Part shown: one piece after another, positions 50,280 to 61,700 of the stretch
How the letters are laid out: each line of letters opens with the position of its first letter
Numbering within the stretch: position 1 is the first letter of the stretch
NCBI RefSeq assembly: GCF_023150065.1
Contig: NZ_JAKLLN010000006.1
Coordinates: forward strand, 62,001-126,000
DNA from: Zoogloea sp.
GTDB lineage: Bacteria; Pseudomonadota; Gammaproteobacteria; Burkholderiales; Rhodocyclaceae
Direction: 5' to 3'
Length of the DNA stretch: 64,000 bases
Position numbers and translations under genes: made by a program
Notes under the pieces: generated by a model
Databases searched by the model: none
What the model saw: the letters and a program-made list of their open reading frames with translations, nothing else
Told to the model about the DNA's origin: nothing

Positions 50280-51649
50280 GGTGCTTTCTCCTGATTTTTC
50301 TTGCCAGCGCTATCCAATAAGGCATTGATGCCTATCACATCTTGTTCGATCAACGAGCCAGTTGCTGCCTTCAGCCGCAGTCCATGCATCAGGGTTTCCA
50401 TTTTTGCACGTGCCAGATCACGGCGCGCAGCGTAAAGCTGCTGTTCGGCATTGAGTACGTCGATGTTGATTCGAGTGCCGATACGATAGCCAATTTGATT
50501 GGCTTTGACCGCTTCCTGGCTTGACAGCACTGCCGAGGACAGTGCTTCAACCTGTGCATGGCCGGCTGTCATGCCGGAAAATGCCTGGCGGGATTGAGTG
50601 ATGGCTTGTCGCCGGCTGGCCTCCCGATCAGCCAGCGCTTTATCGAGATTGGCCTGTGCTTCCTCGATGCGGGACGCAACGGCTCCACCGGACCAGATCG
50701 GTATCGCCAGTTGCAAACCAATCTGCCCGGCGAGGCTACGTGTTGGAATATCCGCAGGTGAGGTCATGCTGCCCGATGTGTAGGCGCTTCCATAGGACGC
50801 ATTGATATCAACGGTCGGGGCGTGGCCCGCCCGGCTACGGGCCAGTTGTTGCTCATAACTATCCTTGTTGCCATCCTGAATGGCAACCAACGGGCTATTG
50901 GCCTGGGCCGACGCTACCCATTCATCGATATTGTTGGGAGATGGCCAGGGCAAGCTGGCCTCGCTGTTCAACATCGGCAAATCTGGTGGCGAAGCGCCAA
51001 CGATACGCTCCAGTTCGGCCCGCTTGACCGTCAGGTCATTGTCAGCTGCTATTTGCTGCGATCGAGCGAGGTCCAGGCGTGACTTGGCTTCATGAATGTC
51101 GGTAATGGTCGTTGTGCCGACTTGAAAATTTCGTCTTGCCAAGCGGAGCTGCTCAGTAACCGCTTCCAGTTGGGAGGAGGCCACCGCAACGGATTCTTGT
51201 GCCAGCTGTACGTCAAAAAAAGCCTGCGCCACCCGCAGGATAAGATCCTGGCTCGCCAGGCAGAATTGCGCTTCGGCCTGGCGATACTGGGCTTCCGCCT
51301 GGCTGAGCATCGACCACGATGTAGGGCGATACAGCGGTTGTGCAAGACGCAGAGCCCAGTTGTTGCTCCTGACGTCACGATTCTCATCGGGGGCCTCATT
51401 GAACGAGGCGCTGCCGCGCTGGCGCGACACGTCGGCCCCGAGGCTGATGACGGGTAGCAGGTCGGCTCTGGCTTGGGGAACCTTCTGTTGTGCCGCCTGG
51501 AGTGTATAGCGGGCTGCGCGATATATGGGGTCTTGCGACAACGCGGCACGATACAGCGACAACAGATCGTCAGCCCAGGCAGAAGCGGGCGCCAGCAAGC
51601 CCGCCAGAAGGAGGGGGCCGTTCAAGATGAATCTTGGTAGTCTCATCAT
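50276..51649 (-). CDS. TolC family outer-membrane channel of a type I secretion system
   Basis: A 457-residue outer-membrane efflux protein with signal peptide (FILNGPLLLAGLLAPASAWA) and two repeats of the outer-membrane efflux domain, rich in helical QA and YxxA patterns (LLSLYRAALSQDPIYRAARYTLQ; YRIGTRINIDVLNAEQQLYAARRDLARAK). The NVLNAxQ-like signature (INIDVLNAEQQLY) is typical of T1SS TolC/LapE-type proteins. It starts with two ATG codons; the first overlaps the HlyD stop by one base. Its stop overlaps the HlyC-like start. Confidence 0.92.
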   Translation of the reverse strand: MMRLPRFILNGPLLLAGLLAPASAWADDLLSLYRAALSQDPIYRAARYTLQAAQQKVPQARADLLPVISLGADVSRQRGSASFNEAPDENRDVRSNNWALRLAQPLYRPTSWSMLSQAEAQYRQAEAQFCLASQDLILRVAQAFFDVQLAQESVAVASSQLEAVTEQLRLARRNFQVGTTTITDIHEAKSRLDLARSQQIAADNDLTVKRAELERIVGASPPDLPMLNSEASLPWPSPNNIDEWVASAQANSPLVAIQDGNKDSYEQQLARSRAGHAPTVDINASYGSAYTSGSMTSPADIPTRSLAGQIGLQLAIPIWSGGAVASRIEEAQANLDKALADREASRRQAITQSRQAFSGMTAGHAQVEALSSAVLSSQEAVKANQIGYRIGTRINIDVLNAEQQLYAARRDLARAKMETLMHGLRLKAATGSLIEQDVIGINALLDSAGKKNQEKAP

Positions 51650-52989
51650 CACCGCTCCCGCAAGCCTTCTTCCTTGTAACGCAGCAATGGTGCAAGGAAG
51701 TACTCCAGCAGGCGGCGTTGATCGACACGAATGTCGGCCGTCACGCTCATGCCGGGCGACACCAGGCCGTGGCGGCCATTGATCGAAAATGGCGTCTGGT
51801 CTGTCTTTAATTGAATTCGAACCGGATAAACAGGCCCCAGTTTCTGGTCCGTCAGCGCATCGGTGGCCACCCATTGCACCACGCCGTCGAGGTGGCCGTA
51901 GCGGGTGAAATCAAAGGTCTCCACTTTGACAATGACCGGCTGGCCGGCCCGCAGATGGCCGATGTCGCGGTTGAGCACCTGGGCTTCCACTTCCAGCGAG
52001 GCGTTGTCGGGAACGATCATCATCAATGGCTGCGCTTGCGTGACGACGCCCCCCAATGTGGACACCGCCAGTTGCTGTACGACGCCATCGATTGGTGCCC
52101 GCAACACCTGCAGTGACTGACGCTGGTTGGCCTTGACCAATTCCTGGCGCGCGGACTCCCGCTTGCGCGTGGCATCCACCGACTCTGCGGCAATGCGTAC
52201 GTCAAATTCTGCGTTGACTTGTGCTTTCTGTTGCGCGGCAACACGCAAGCCGGCTTCCGCTTCCTTGAGGCGGTTTTGTTGAACGGAAATATCCTTTTCA
52301 AGGTTGATGAGTTCTAATTGCGTTTCTATCACTCCGGTTTCGGCAATGTGGCCTGTCGTTGCCAGTTCCTGGCGCATTGCGTGCTTTCGTGTGACCAGAG
52401 GCAAGCTGGCGCGCAGTTGTGTCAGGTTGGCGGCAATCGCATCCCGATCCGCCTGCCGCTTGGCCAAGTCAGCTTCCAGGGATGCGGCCCGGAAGCGATG
52501 CTCAGCCACCCGGCTATGCAAGATTGCCGCTTGATTGACAACGATGTCATGGGGCACACCGCTCGGCGTTGCAAACTGGCTGGCTCCACGGGTCATCGCG
52601 GCCAAGCGCTCGGCCTCTGTTTCTGCCTCCCATACCTCTCGTTGCAAGCGATCACTGTCTGCGCCCGTGGCGGTGTGATCCATCTCGATCAGTACGTCGC
52701 CGGCCTTGACGATGGCGCCATCGCGAACGCGGATGGCCCGAACGATGCCCGCCTCGATGGGCTGAACCACCTTGCTCCTGCCTGAGGGAATGACCCGCCC
52801 CTGGGCGGAGATGACAACATCCATTGGTGCGAGCCAGGCATAGGCCAGTGCCAGTACCGCCATCGCGCACAAGGCCAGCGACACCATGCGTGCTATCAGC
52901 CAAGGGGGGCGTCGTTGCAGCGCGATCGCTGCCGAAGTAAATGGATTGTCGGTGGGTGCGGCATTGGGGGAGAGCGTCGAGTCAGGCAT
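51649..52989 (-). CDS. HlyD family type I secretion periplasmic adaptor
   Basis: A 446-residue membrane fusion protein with one helix near residues 38-60 (MVSLALCAMAVLALAYAWLAP), a beta-barrel/lipoyl region (VISAQGRVIPSGRSKVVQPIEAG), long alpha-helical hairpins, and the C-terminal adaptor motif GQPVIVKVETFDFTRYGHL, a hallmark of HlyD/LapC adaptors. It links the ABC exporter to the outer-membrane channel. The ATG lies eight bases before the end of the exporter gene. Confidence 0.93.
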   Translation of the reverse strand: MPDSTLSPNAAPTDNPFTSAAIALQRRPPWLIARMVSLALCAMAVLALAYAWLAPMDVVISAQGRVIPSGRSKVVQPIEAGIVRAIRVRDGAIVKAGDVLIEMDHTATGADSDRLQREVWEAETEAERLAAMTRGASQFATPSGVPHDIVVNQAAILHSRVAEHRFRAASLEADLAKRQADRDAIAANLTQLRASLPLVTRKHAMRQELATTGHIAETGVIETQLELINLEKDISVQQNRLKEAEAGLRVAAQQKAQVNAEFDVRIAAESVDATRKRESARQELVKANQRQSLQVLRAPIDGVVQQLAVSTLGGVVTQAQPLMMIVPDNASLEVEAQVLNRDIGHLRAGQPVIVKVETFDFTRYGHLDGVVQWVATDALTDQKLGPVYPVRIQLKTDQTPFSINGRHGLVSPGMSVTADIRVDQRRLLEYFLAPLLRYKEEGLRER

Positions 52990-55189
52990 GGGCGCCTCCC
53001 ATGGCAGCCGATGTTGCCGTGGGGCGCACAGCAACAGGCAAGGTCTCCAGGACATGGTGGGCTCGGTACAGGTCCTGATAGCGCCCACCCTGTTGCATCA
53101 GGGCATTGTGATGCCCAACCTCGACCAGCCGCCCGCCTTCCAATACCAGGATCCGGTCTGCCAGGCGCAGGGTCGATAGACGGTGGGCGGCGATGAACAC
53201 GGTTCGACCCGAGCAGATCTCATGCAGATTATCGTGGATGGTCCGCTCGGACTCGTAATCCAGTGACGCGGTTGCCTCATCAAGAAGCAACAAACGTGGA
53301 TTCGTCACCAGTGCGCGGGCAATGGCAATCCGCGCACGCTGTCCTCCAGATAGCTTGCCGCCGCGTTCGCCGATCAAGGTATCGTAGCCCTCGGGCAAGC
53401 CCAGGATGAACTCATGCGCCCCGGCCAGTGTTGCAGCATGGATAATGTTCTCCATGGGTAAGTCGGGGTGGCCCAAGGCGATATTGTCGCGCACGGAGCG
53501 ATTGAACAGCACTGAGTCCTGGCTCACCACCCCCAGTTGCCGCCGTAGCCATTGGGCATCGAGCAATCCCAAGTCCATGCCGTCAATGAGAATGCGGCCT
53601 CTTTCCGGCGTGTATAAACGCTGGACAAGCCGCATGAGGGTGGTCTTGCCGGCCCCGGAAACGCCGACCAGGCCGACCACTTCACCGGCCTTTATGTCAA
53701 AGGAGAAATCGGACAGTACTTCCGGGCCATCCGTCCGATAGCGGAAATGGACATGATCGAAGCTCACCCGCCCGGCAATGACGGGGGGTGTCGCTTTTGC
53801 CGGGGAAAAGGACGGTTCGGCGCGGGCATCCATAATGTCGGCCAGGCGCTTGATCGAGACCCTCATTTGGGTCACCTCCTGCCACAGTGATGCCAGTTTG
53901 AGAATAGGGGCATTGATCCGGCCGGCCAGCATGTTGAAAGCAATCAGTCCGCCAACGGTCAGCTCACCCTCGATGACCAGGCGCGCGCCAAACCATAGCA
54001 AGCCGGCGGTGAGCAGCTTGCTGGTAAAGGCGATGAACTGGTTGGTTGCAGCGGCAACCTGGCCGCTGTGAAAGGCCGCGTTGACATAGGCGGACAGGCG
54101 ACGCTCCCATTCCCGCTGCCAGAATGGCTCTACGGCCTGGCTCTTCAAGGTCTCCATGGAGGTTACGGTCTCCACCAGAAAGGCCTGGTTTTCTGCGCCC
54201 AGCGCAAAGCGATCTTCCAGTCTCCGCCGCAACATCGGCGTGATGATCCAGGATGCGGCAAACAGTACGGGCAAAGCCGCAATCACGATGAAGGTCAGCG
54301 CCGCGCTGTAGCGGAACATGACGGCCAGGAATATCACCGTGAAGAGCAAGTCCAGCCAGCTGGTCAATGCCTGGCCTGTGAGGAAGTTGCGCGCATTCTC
54401 CAGTTCGCGAATCCGTGCCACGGTATCGCCACCCCGTCGCGACTCGAAGTAGGCCAATGGCAGGCGCAACAGGTGACGGAACAGTTTTGCCCCCAATTCG
54501 ACGTCAATACGATTGGTGGTGTGGGTGAATAGATACTGGCGCATTCCGGAGAGCACGGCCTCGAAGATCGCTATGCCCAGCAGGGCCGCAACCAGAATGT
54601 CGAGAGTGGTCAAGGTTCGCTGAGTCAGGACCTTGTCGATCACCACCTGGAACACCAGCGGCGTCACCAGCGCAAATACCTGAACAAACAACGACGCCAA
54701 TAACACCTCCCCCATCAGCCCGCGATACTTGCGCAGTGCGTGCCAAAACCAGGCCAGGCCGAATTTTGCTCCGCCGTCGCTCTCTGCTGCACCTAATCCG
54801 CGACCGGACCGTTGCGCGGTAATCCAGTGGCCAGACCATCGCGCCTCGAACTGGGCGCGGTCAAGGCGCATGGGCTGTTCTCCATCAGCCAGCTGTACCA
54901 GGACCGAATCGGCGTCGACCCTCCCTACCAGCATGAAGCCTCCGGCATTGTCCTCGGCAATGACCGGCAACGCTGTGTGCGCCAGCTGCCTCAGTCTTCC
55001 CGTCACGCGATGGGCCTCAAACCCCAGTCCTGATAACGCCATGATCAAATCCGCGGCCCCAAACAGGCCACCGGGCGGAACAAACTGATCAGCCAGCTGG
55101 CGGCGATCAGTATTGATGCCATGGAGCTGGGCGAATAGCTGTAATAAGCCGAGACTGGCATCCGCTGAGGGGGGGGATAGAGAGGTCAT
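52982..55189 (-). CDS. Type I secretion ABC exporter (C39-like domain, permease, ATPase)
   Basis: A 735-residue inner-membrane ATPase of the HlyB/LapB type. An N-terminal C39 peptidase-like domain (about residues 1-130; LGLLQLFAQLHGINTDRRQL) has no catalytic cysteine at its start, so it is a substrate-binding CLD as in HlyB. The six-helix permease follows (FALVTPLVFQVVIDKVLTQR), then the ATPase with Walker A GVSGAGKTT (about 508), signature LSGGQRARIAIARAL and Walker B LLLLDEATASLD. It should recognise the C-terminal signal of the giant protein encoded upstream. Confidence 0.95.
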   Translation of the reverse strand: MTSLSPPSADASLGLLQLFAQLHGINTDRRQLADQFVPPGGLFGAADLIMALSGLGFEAHRVTGRLRQLAHTALPVIAEDNAGGFMLVGRVDADSVLVQLADGEQPMRLDRAQFEARWSGHWITAQRSGRGLGAAESDGGAKFGLAWFWHALRKYRGLMGEVLLASLFVQVFALVTPLVFQVVIDKVLTQRTLTTLDILVAALLGIAIFEAVLSGMRQYLFTHTTNRIDVELGAKLFRHLLRLPLAYFESRRGGDTVARIRELENARNFLTGQALTSWLDLLFTVIFLAVMFRYSAALTFIVIAALPVLFAASWIITPMLRRRLEDRFALGAENQAFLVETVTSMETLKSQAVEPFWQREWERRLSAYVNAAFHSGQVAAATNQFIAFTSKLLTAGLLWFGARLVIEGELTVGGLIAFNMLAGRINAPILKLASLWQEVTQMRVSIKRLADIMDARAEPSFSPAKATPPVIAGRVSFDHVHFRYRTDGPEVLSDFSFDIKAGEVVGLVGVSGAGKTTLMRLVQRLYTPERGRILIDGMDLGLLDAQWLRRQLGVVSQDSVLFNRSVRDNIALGHPDLPMENIIHAATLAGAHEFILGLPEGYDTLIGERGGKLSGGQRARIAIARALVTNPRLLLLDEATASLDYESERTIHDNLHEICSGRTVFIAAHRLSTLRLADRILVLEGGRLVEVGHHNALMQQGGRYQDLYRAHHVLETLPVAVRPTATSAAMGGAHA

Positions 55190-55232
55190 GGCAGGATACG
55201 GAGCAGAATATGGCCGGAGAAAAGGAGAGGCA

Positions 55233-55691
55233 TTAACGAAGGGGCAATACAAAGTTGGCGCCGCAGCACTGGAAATCGAGATGTCGCATGAAGCGCGCGA
55301 AGCGTGCCTGGTCGATGTCGACATTCTGGTTAATGCACAACTCGACTGCCTGACGATTCTCTGCCCAGCGCCGAAAAGCGATCATCAGCTTCATGGCCGC
55401 AGAACTGCCCCGATGTGCAGGGAGGACATAAAAACCATGGTCTTGCGCCACCCGTACATCGGTAAAGCGGGGACTGGTCACGTACCCTGCCAGCATGCCC
55501 ACTACGTCACCGCTGCTGTGTTCAGCCAACAAGACGCAACTTGCCTTGGAGACTTGAATGGATTCCGTAATGGCTGCACGCAATTTGTCCGGATTGAGTG
55601 GGTATCGGCTGAAACGGGACTCCTCATGAAAGCGAAGGCAGATGGTGTAAACCGCCTCGATATCGTTCATCGTGGCAAGACGGATCTTCAT
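55233..55691 (-). CDS. GNAT family N-acetyltransferase within the secretion operon
   Basis: A 152-residue acetyltransferase-fold protein: N-terminal MKIRLATMNDIEAVYTIC, the central strand-helix with the acetyl-CoA loop HRGSSA (VLPAHRGSSAAMKLMIAF, the R-x-G-x-A type), and a C-terminal QARFARFMRHLDF. No substrate motif is known. It lies between the giant protein gene (11 bases away) and the ABC exporter (43 bases), same strand, so it is almost surely cotranscribed. It may acylate or acetylate the secreted protein or its peptide/cell-surface partner; that is inference. Confidence 0.82.
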   Translation of the reverse strand: MKIRLATMNDIEAVYTICLRFHEESRFSRYPLNPDKLRAAITESIQVSKASCVLLAEHSSGDVVGMLAGYVTSPRFTDVRVAQDHGFYVLPAHRGSSAAMKLMIAFRRWAENRQAVELCINQNVDIDQARFARFMRHLDFQCCGANFVLPLR

Positions 55692-55702
55692 GGGTTATTC
55701 CC

Positions 55703-58700
55703 TCACGCATGCGCCGGTTCGGCACTTGCAGGCGCTGCCAGATCGACCAAGGCCGCACCGGCATCGGACGCCTCTGCTTGAGGTGGCACATAGGCAAGCA
55801 GCGCCGCATTGGTATCGACCTCGGCAGTAACGCTTGCCTGGTTGAACAGCAGCGCTTGCTGGCGGATACGAGCGATTGCGTCTGCGGCCTCGAGTGACAG
55901 GCCGTTTTCTTCCGCCACGTCGCCTGCCGAAGTTGGCATGACCATCTCAGGAGCACCTTCTGGCATAGCGACTGATTTCTGTTGATGACCTGCCTCCGGT
56001 GCGGGAGTGTCCGTCGTGTCCGTGGCCGTTGCCGCGGACGTTTCTCCAGTGATTGCTGCAGCGGCAGGGGGTGTGACGTCTATTGCTTCGTTTGCCGTGC
56101 ACGCTGGTTCCAGGGCGGCCAGCACCTCGCTGGGCAAAGCCATGCCGGCCCCCGCAAACATGACATCACCGGCCACGCTGGTGTGGCCATTGGCAAAGGT
56201 GAGCGTACTGGTGCCGAATACCACATTGCCGTGATCAAGATGGAGAGCACCCTGGCGGTCCAGGCTGATGGAGGTGATCCCGTTGCTGTCAAGCGACGAC
56301 CAGTCGCTGATCTTGCCGGTGCTGTCCTGACGGGCGGCTCCCGTGACGACGCCGAGTTGCGACCAAACGGCATCGGCACTGGAAATCATCCCGTCACCGG
56401 ATGAGTCCAGCCCCGCCAAGCCTTCAAGGTCCGTACGGGCACCGTCCTTGTATTTGACAAAAGACACCTCATCCATCACATCGATTTGCCCATCACCATT
56501 GGCATCGTAAGCCAGCACGCCATCACCAGACGCCACCCAGCCGATCCGTTCCTTCCAGCCATCGCCATTCAGATCGGCGAAAATGGATGAGTCTTCCGGT
56601 GCCAGCAATTCAATGCCGTTATCGTTGAGATCGAGCACCACGGGGCAACCGCCGCCGCCGGTGTTGATCGATGATCCATAGTGATTGGTGGCAATGCTCA
56701 CATCGGTATAGGCTCCTTGCCCGTCGGTTATGCGGATGATGAATGGATCCGCACCCGTGTAAGGGTCGCCCAGCATGCTGTAATACTGCCAGGCTCCGCT
56801 TTTATCAATCCATGCCGACGCAAGAGGCGTGGTGCCGCCGAGGCCAAGCACGCCTTGGGAGATATTCTCGAATCCATTTCCGTAGTCCAGTCCCTGTTCG
56901 TTCAGATGGGCTGCGTAATCCGCCGACGTATATTGATTTGCCCATGCTTTGCCGTGGACGGGGGCCGTTATGATCGAGTAAGTAATCGCACTGTCTTCGC
57001 CATCGGGATCGTGCGCAATAATCCGGCCGCTGGCACGATAAGGGTCGTCGATGTGCTCTCCGATAATGACGCCATTGCCATCGTTCGCGCTCTGGTCGGG
57101 GTGTCTCGCATCAACGGCGTTCCATTCCACCCTGTCAATGATTGGCGCATCATTCACGGCCTTGATGTCAAGAAAGGCTATCGCCTGCGCGCTGCCGCCG
57201 TAGGGGTCGGCAACGGTGTAATTGAATTGTGCGGTACCGTTGTAGTTGGAATCCGGCGTAAAGATGACGTTGCCGCTGGCGCTGTCGAGCCTTACCGTGC
57301 CATGTGTCGCGCCGCCCACCGCGGTGACGGTGAGGTTGCCCGGATCGTCGGCGTCGCTGTCGTTGGCCAGCAGCTGGGCCGTTGCAATGTTGAACACGAC
57401 GTCTTCGGTGCCTGAAAAGCTGTCATCCGTAGCAACGGGGTTCAGGTTGGGTTGAGAGAAGTCAATCTGGGCGTAGCCCGATGACGACGCGCCCTCGCTA
57501 TCGGTGACGACGTAGTTGAACGACGCGATGCCCGAGAAGCCGGCGTCGGGCTGAAAAGTCACGTTGCCGCCGGTGAAGCTGGTAAACGTTCCGCCATATG
57601 CGTTGTATACGTCGCTGACCCGCAGGTTGTAATGCCCGCCGTCGTCGTCATCGTTCTGGAGCAATGCCGCTTCGGTAATGGTGGTGGCTACGTTTTGCCG
57701 GCTGTGGAATAGCTCGTTGTTGACCACCGGCGCATCGTTCATGGGCAAGTAATTGATATTTACCTGCCCCTGGGAAAGGCCGCCGTCGGGGTCGGCAACG
57801 CTGTAGCGGAACGAGGCTGCACCGTTGAAATTTTCATAAGGCCTGAAGGTGATGTCATCGCCCGACTGGCTGACCCAGCCGCCATACGCAGCCCCCACGG
57901 CCACAATGCTCAGGCTATTCGGTGTCTCGATATCGGTATCGTTGGCCAATAAAGCCGCCGCCGAAAAATGAATGATCGAATCTTCATCGGCCGTCGCCGA
58001 CTCGTTGGTGACCAACGGCGCATCATTGACGGGAGTAATCACGAAGTTGGCTCTGGCGGTGCCATAGCCGCCAGAGCCATCGCTCACGGTATAGTCAAAG
58101 GCGGCAGGGCCGGAATAGTTGGCTTCCGGACGGAAAGTCACCGAACCATCACCATTGACTGACACCGTGCAATGCTCCGCGTTGGTGATGGCGCTTACGC
58201 CCAGGGCGCCATGCGGTGTGTCGGCATCAGTGTCGTTGGCCAGCAGCGCCTCTTTGAGGTTCAACACCATGTCTTCGGCCGAGGTGATCGTCTCGCCAGT
58301 GACCACGGGGGCGTCGTTGACGTTGGCCACATGGATGGTTGCCGTGCCGCTGGCGGTCGCACCCGCGTCGTCCGCCACGGTGTAGTTGAAACTTGCGTCA
58401 CCGGCAAAGTCGACATCGGGCACAAAATGGAGCGTGCCGTCGGGCTGCTGCGTCACCGTGCCATGGCTGGCTCCGCCCACTGCTATTACATGCAGACTGC
58501 CGAGCGGACTATCGATATCGCGGTCATTGGCCAGCAAGGCTGCTGGATCGATGTCCAGCGGGGTGTCTTCCACGCCCTGGATCGTTTCGCCCACGACGGT
58601 GGGCGCGTCATTGACGGCGGCAATCTCCAGCACAACGTGAGCACTGGACAAGCCGCCATGGCCATCGCTGGCGGTGTAGTCGAAACTCCCCGGCCCGGAA

Positions 58701-61700
58701 TAGTCTGCATCCGGAACGAATACCACCTGATCGTTGATCATCGTTACCGTGCCACCGTGTGCATTGCCGACGGCGGTGATGCTCAGGGCATCGTCATCCA
58801 CATCGGTATCGTTGCCGGTCAGCGCGGCTGACGTCCAGGTCAGGGGCGTATCCTCCAGGCCGCTGGCGCTGTCGTCACGGGCAAGGGGGGCGTCGTTGAC
58901 GTTGGCGACATTCACCGTCACGTAGCCCTGGGCCTCGCCGCCTGCGCCGTCGGCAACGATATAGGCAAACCCGGCCTCGCCAAAAAAGTCGCGCTCAGGG
59001 GTGAATTCGATGACTTGTCCGGCAGCCGTGTCTCGCCACCGCACCGTTCCGTGCTGTGCAGTGCCGAGCGCGCTGATGAACAGCTCGGGATGCGTATTGT
59101 CGATGTCCCGGTCGTTGGCCAGGAGCAGGGCCGGATCGAATCGCAGCACGGTGTCCTCGGTGCCCGCCACCGTTTCATCGACCACCACCGGGACGTCGTT
59201 GACCGGCAGTATGGTGAGCGTGAGCGTCGCCGTGCTGTTCAGCCCGGTGCTATCGCTGACCTGGTAGATCACGGCGGCGGGGCCGGCGTAGTCCGGATGA
59301 GGTGTGAAATGCACCGCGCCATCATCCCCGATGCGGACACTCCCGGTGGCCGGGTCGGCGAGGCGGGCCGCGGTGATCGCCAGATGGTCGCCATAGGGCG
59401 TATCGGCATCCACATCGTTGGCCAACAGCAGGGCTGCCGGAAAGACCATTTCATGATCTTCGTCGCCACTGGCGGTTTCCCCGTGCGCGACAGGGGCGTC
59501 ATTGACCGGGGTGACGGTCAGTATGGCGACGGCCGTGGTTTCTCCGCCGTCGCCATCGCTGACGGTGTAGCGAAAGCCTGCCGGGCCGTTGTAGTCGGCG
59601 TCAGGGGTGAAGCGGATGGAGCCGTCGGCCAATTGTTCAACGGCCCCGTGCCGGGCGTCGCTCACGGAGGTCACGGTGAGCGTGGCGCTGTCGATATCGC
59701 CATCGTTGCGTAATAAGTCTGCGCTGGCGATCATGATCGCCGTATCCTCGGCGAAGCTCCCCAGAACGTCGTTCTCCGCGACCGGTGCGTCATTGATCGA
59801 TGCCAGGCTGATCGTCACGTGGGCTTTGGCTTCGCCACCCTGGCCATCGCTGATCCAGTAATCGAATCCGGCAGGGCCATGGTAATTGGCGTCGGGCAGG
59901 AAGCTCACGTCCCCCCGGCTATTGACGCTCACGGTGCCATGCTGGCCGTTGCCCGCCCGAACAATGCTCAAGGGGTCGCCATCGGCATCGACCTCGTTGG
60001 CCAGCAACTGGGCGGCCGTGAAGGTGATGCCCGTGTCTTCGCTGCCCGTGGCGGTTTCGCCGGTGGCGAGGGGAATGTCGTTCACCGGGGCGATGCTGAG
60101 CGTGGCTGTTGCGGTGCTTTCGCCTCCTCCACCGTCACTGACGGTATAGGTGAAACCGGCATCTCCATGGAAATCGGCTTCAGGTGTGAACGCCAGCCAC
60201 GGTTGGCCATCCGGGCCGACTGTCCAGCTGACCTTGCCATGATGGGCATCGGTCAGGGTGGTGATGCGCAAGTCGCCATGGGCGTTGTCGATGTCAAGGT
60301 CATTGGCCAGCAGGCTTGCGGGATCGATCAACAACAGGGTGTCTTCCGTGCCGCTGGCTGACTCGCCCGCCGCTTGCGGGGCATCATTCACCGGCAGCAC
60401 GTCCAGGGAGAACCTGGCAACGGACTCGCCGCCCGCGCCGTCGCTCACTGTGTAATCGAAGCCCGCGGGCCCGAAATAATCCGCGTCCGGCGAAAAGTGG
60501 ACCTGGCCGCCGGCCAGGCTCACCGAGCCGTGCGTGGCATTGCCGACCGCCGTCAACGTGAGCGTTTGCCCGACGGTGGCGCCGTCGCGGTCGCTATCGT
60601 TGGCCAGCAGATCTGCGGGGGAGATGACGAGCGCGGTATCTTCCAGGCTGCTGGCTTGCTCGCCCTGAACATCGGGAGCGTGGTTGATGAATACGGTTGC
60701 TGCCAGGGGCTGGGCTTGCGGCGGGGTGGCCGTGTCAGTCGGGCCGCCGCCTTGCAGGCCAGTACTGCTCGTGGCGGCACCGCTGGCCGCCTGCGGGGCG
60801 TGGGGCACCGACACCCAGTCTGCCAGCCCCAGCGTCTGGCTGGCCGGCGGCGTTGCCACGTTTGGTGTGGCGACGGCGGCAACGGAGTGCCAATCGGTGA
60901 GGACTTGGGTGGGCAGGGGGCCTTGCCCGCCTGTCGGGGTGTAGGGGGATGCAATACCGCTGTTGCCCGGGGCGTTGCTCGTCACCATGCCCACGGACCA
61001 CGCCACCGGGCTGGTTCCCGTGGGCGCGGGGGCATCGTCATGGCGGCGTCCGGCCAACACATCCTGCAACATCGCATCCGTGAGCGAACTGGGCATGGCC
61101 GGCGGCCCGCCAATGGCGTCGGTGCTGGCTTCCGCCGCGCTGACTACGGTGGGAAACACCAGCGGCAGCGCGGCCACGGTGATCCCGGCCAGGGGGGCGT
61201 TGGCGCCGAACAGGCCGCTGGTGGCACTGACGATCATTTCGGCAGTGACCTGCTCGATGACGCGGGTGGGGTTGGTGGCGGCACTCGGCACAAATGCAAG
61301 ACCAGGCGGCACGACGATGGGCGCTCGGGGCTTGGCGGGAGCAGGTGGGGCGGATTGGATGCGGGGGTCGCCGGCATCGAGGCGGAGCGTGGCATTCGGG
61401 CTGGGGGCAGGGGGGCTGGCAGGGGTGTCCGAGACGATGGCGATGTCGGCTTTATTGCCGGCCTGCCCGCCAGCAGTCTGGCCGGTGATGACTGTGCCTG
61501 CTCCGGCACTTTGCAACAGGGCATCGCCTTGAATGCTGTCTTGCTCTGCGCGGGAAGTGGCCGTGGCGTTGCCAAGGGAGAGAATCCGCGCGTCACCGGC
61601 GTCGATAAGGATTTCGCCCTGTGCATCCGGGTTGGCTTCGCCACCGTGCTGGTGCGCGGCATCGCCATCGAAGGTACGCTGATTGACGGCATGGAGCGTG

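Noticed and set aside
52982-53400. C39 peptidase activity of the T1SS exporter
   Set aside because: The N-terminal domain lacks the catalytic cysteine, so it is a C39-like binding domain and not a bacteriocin-type leader peptidase.
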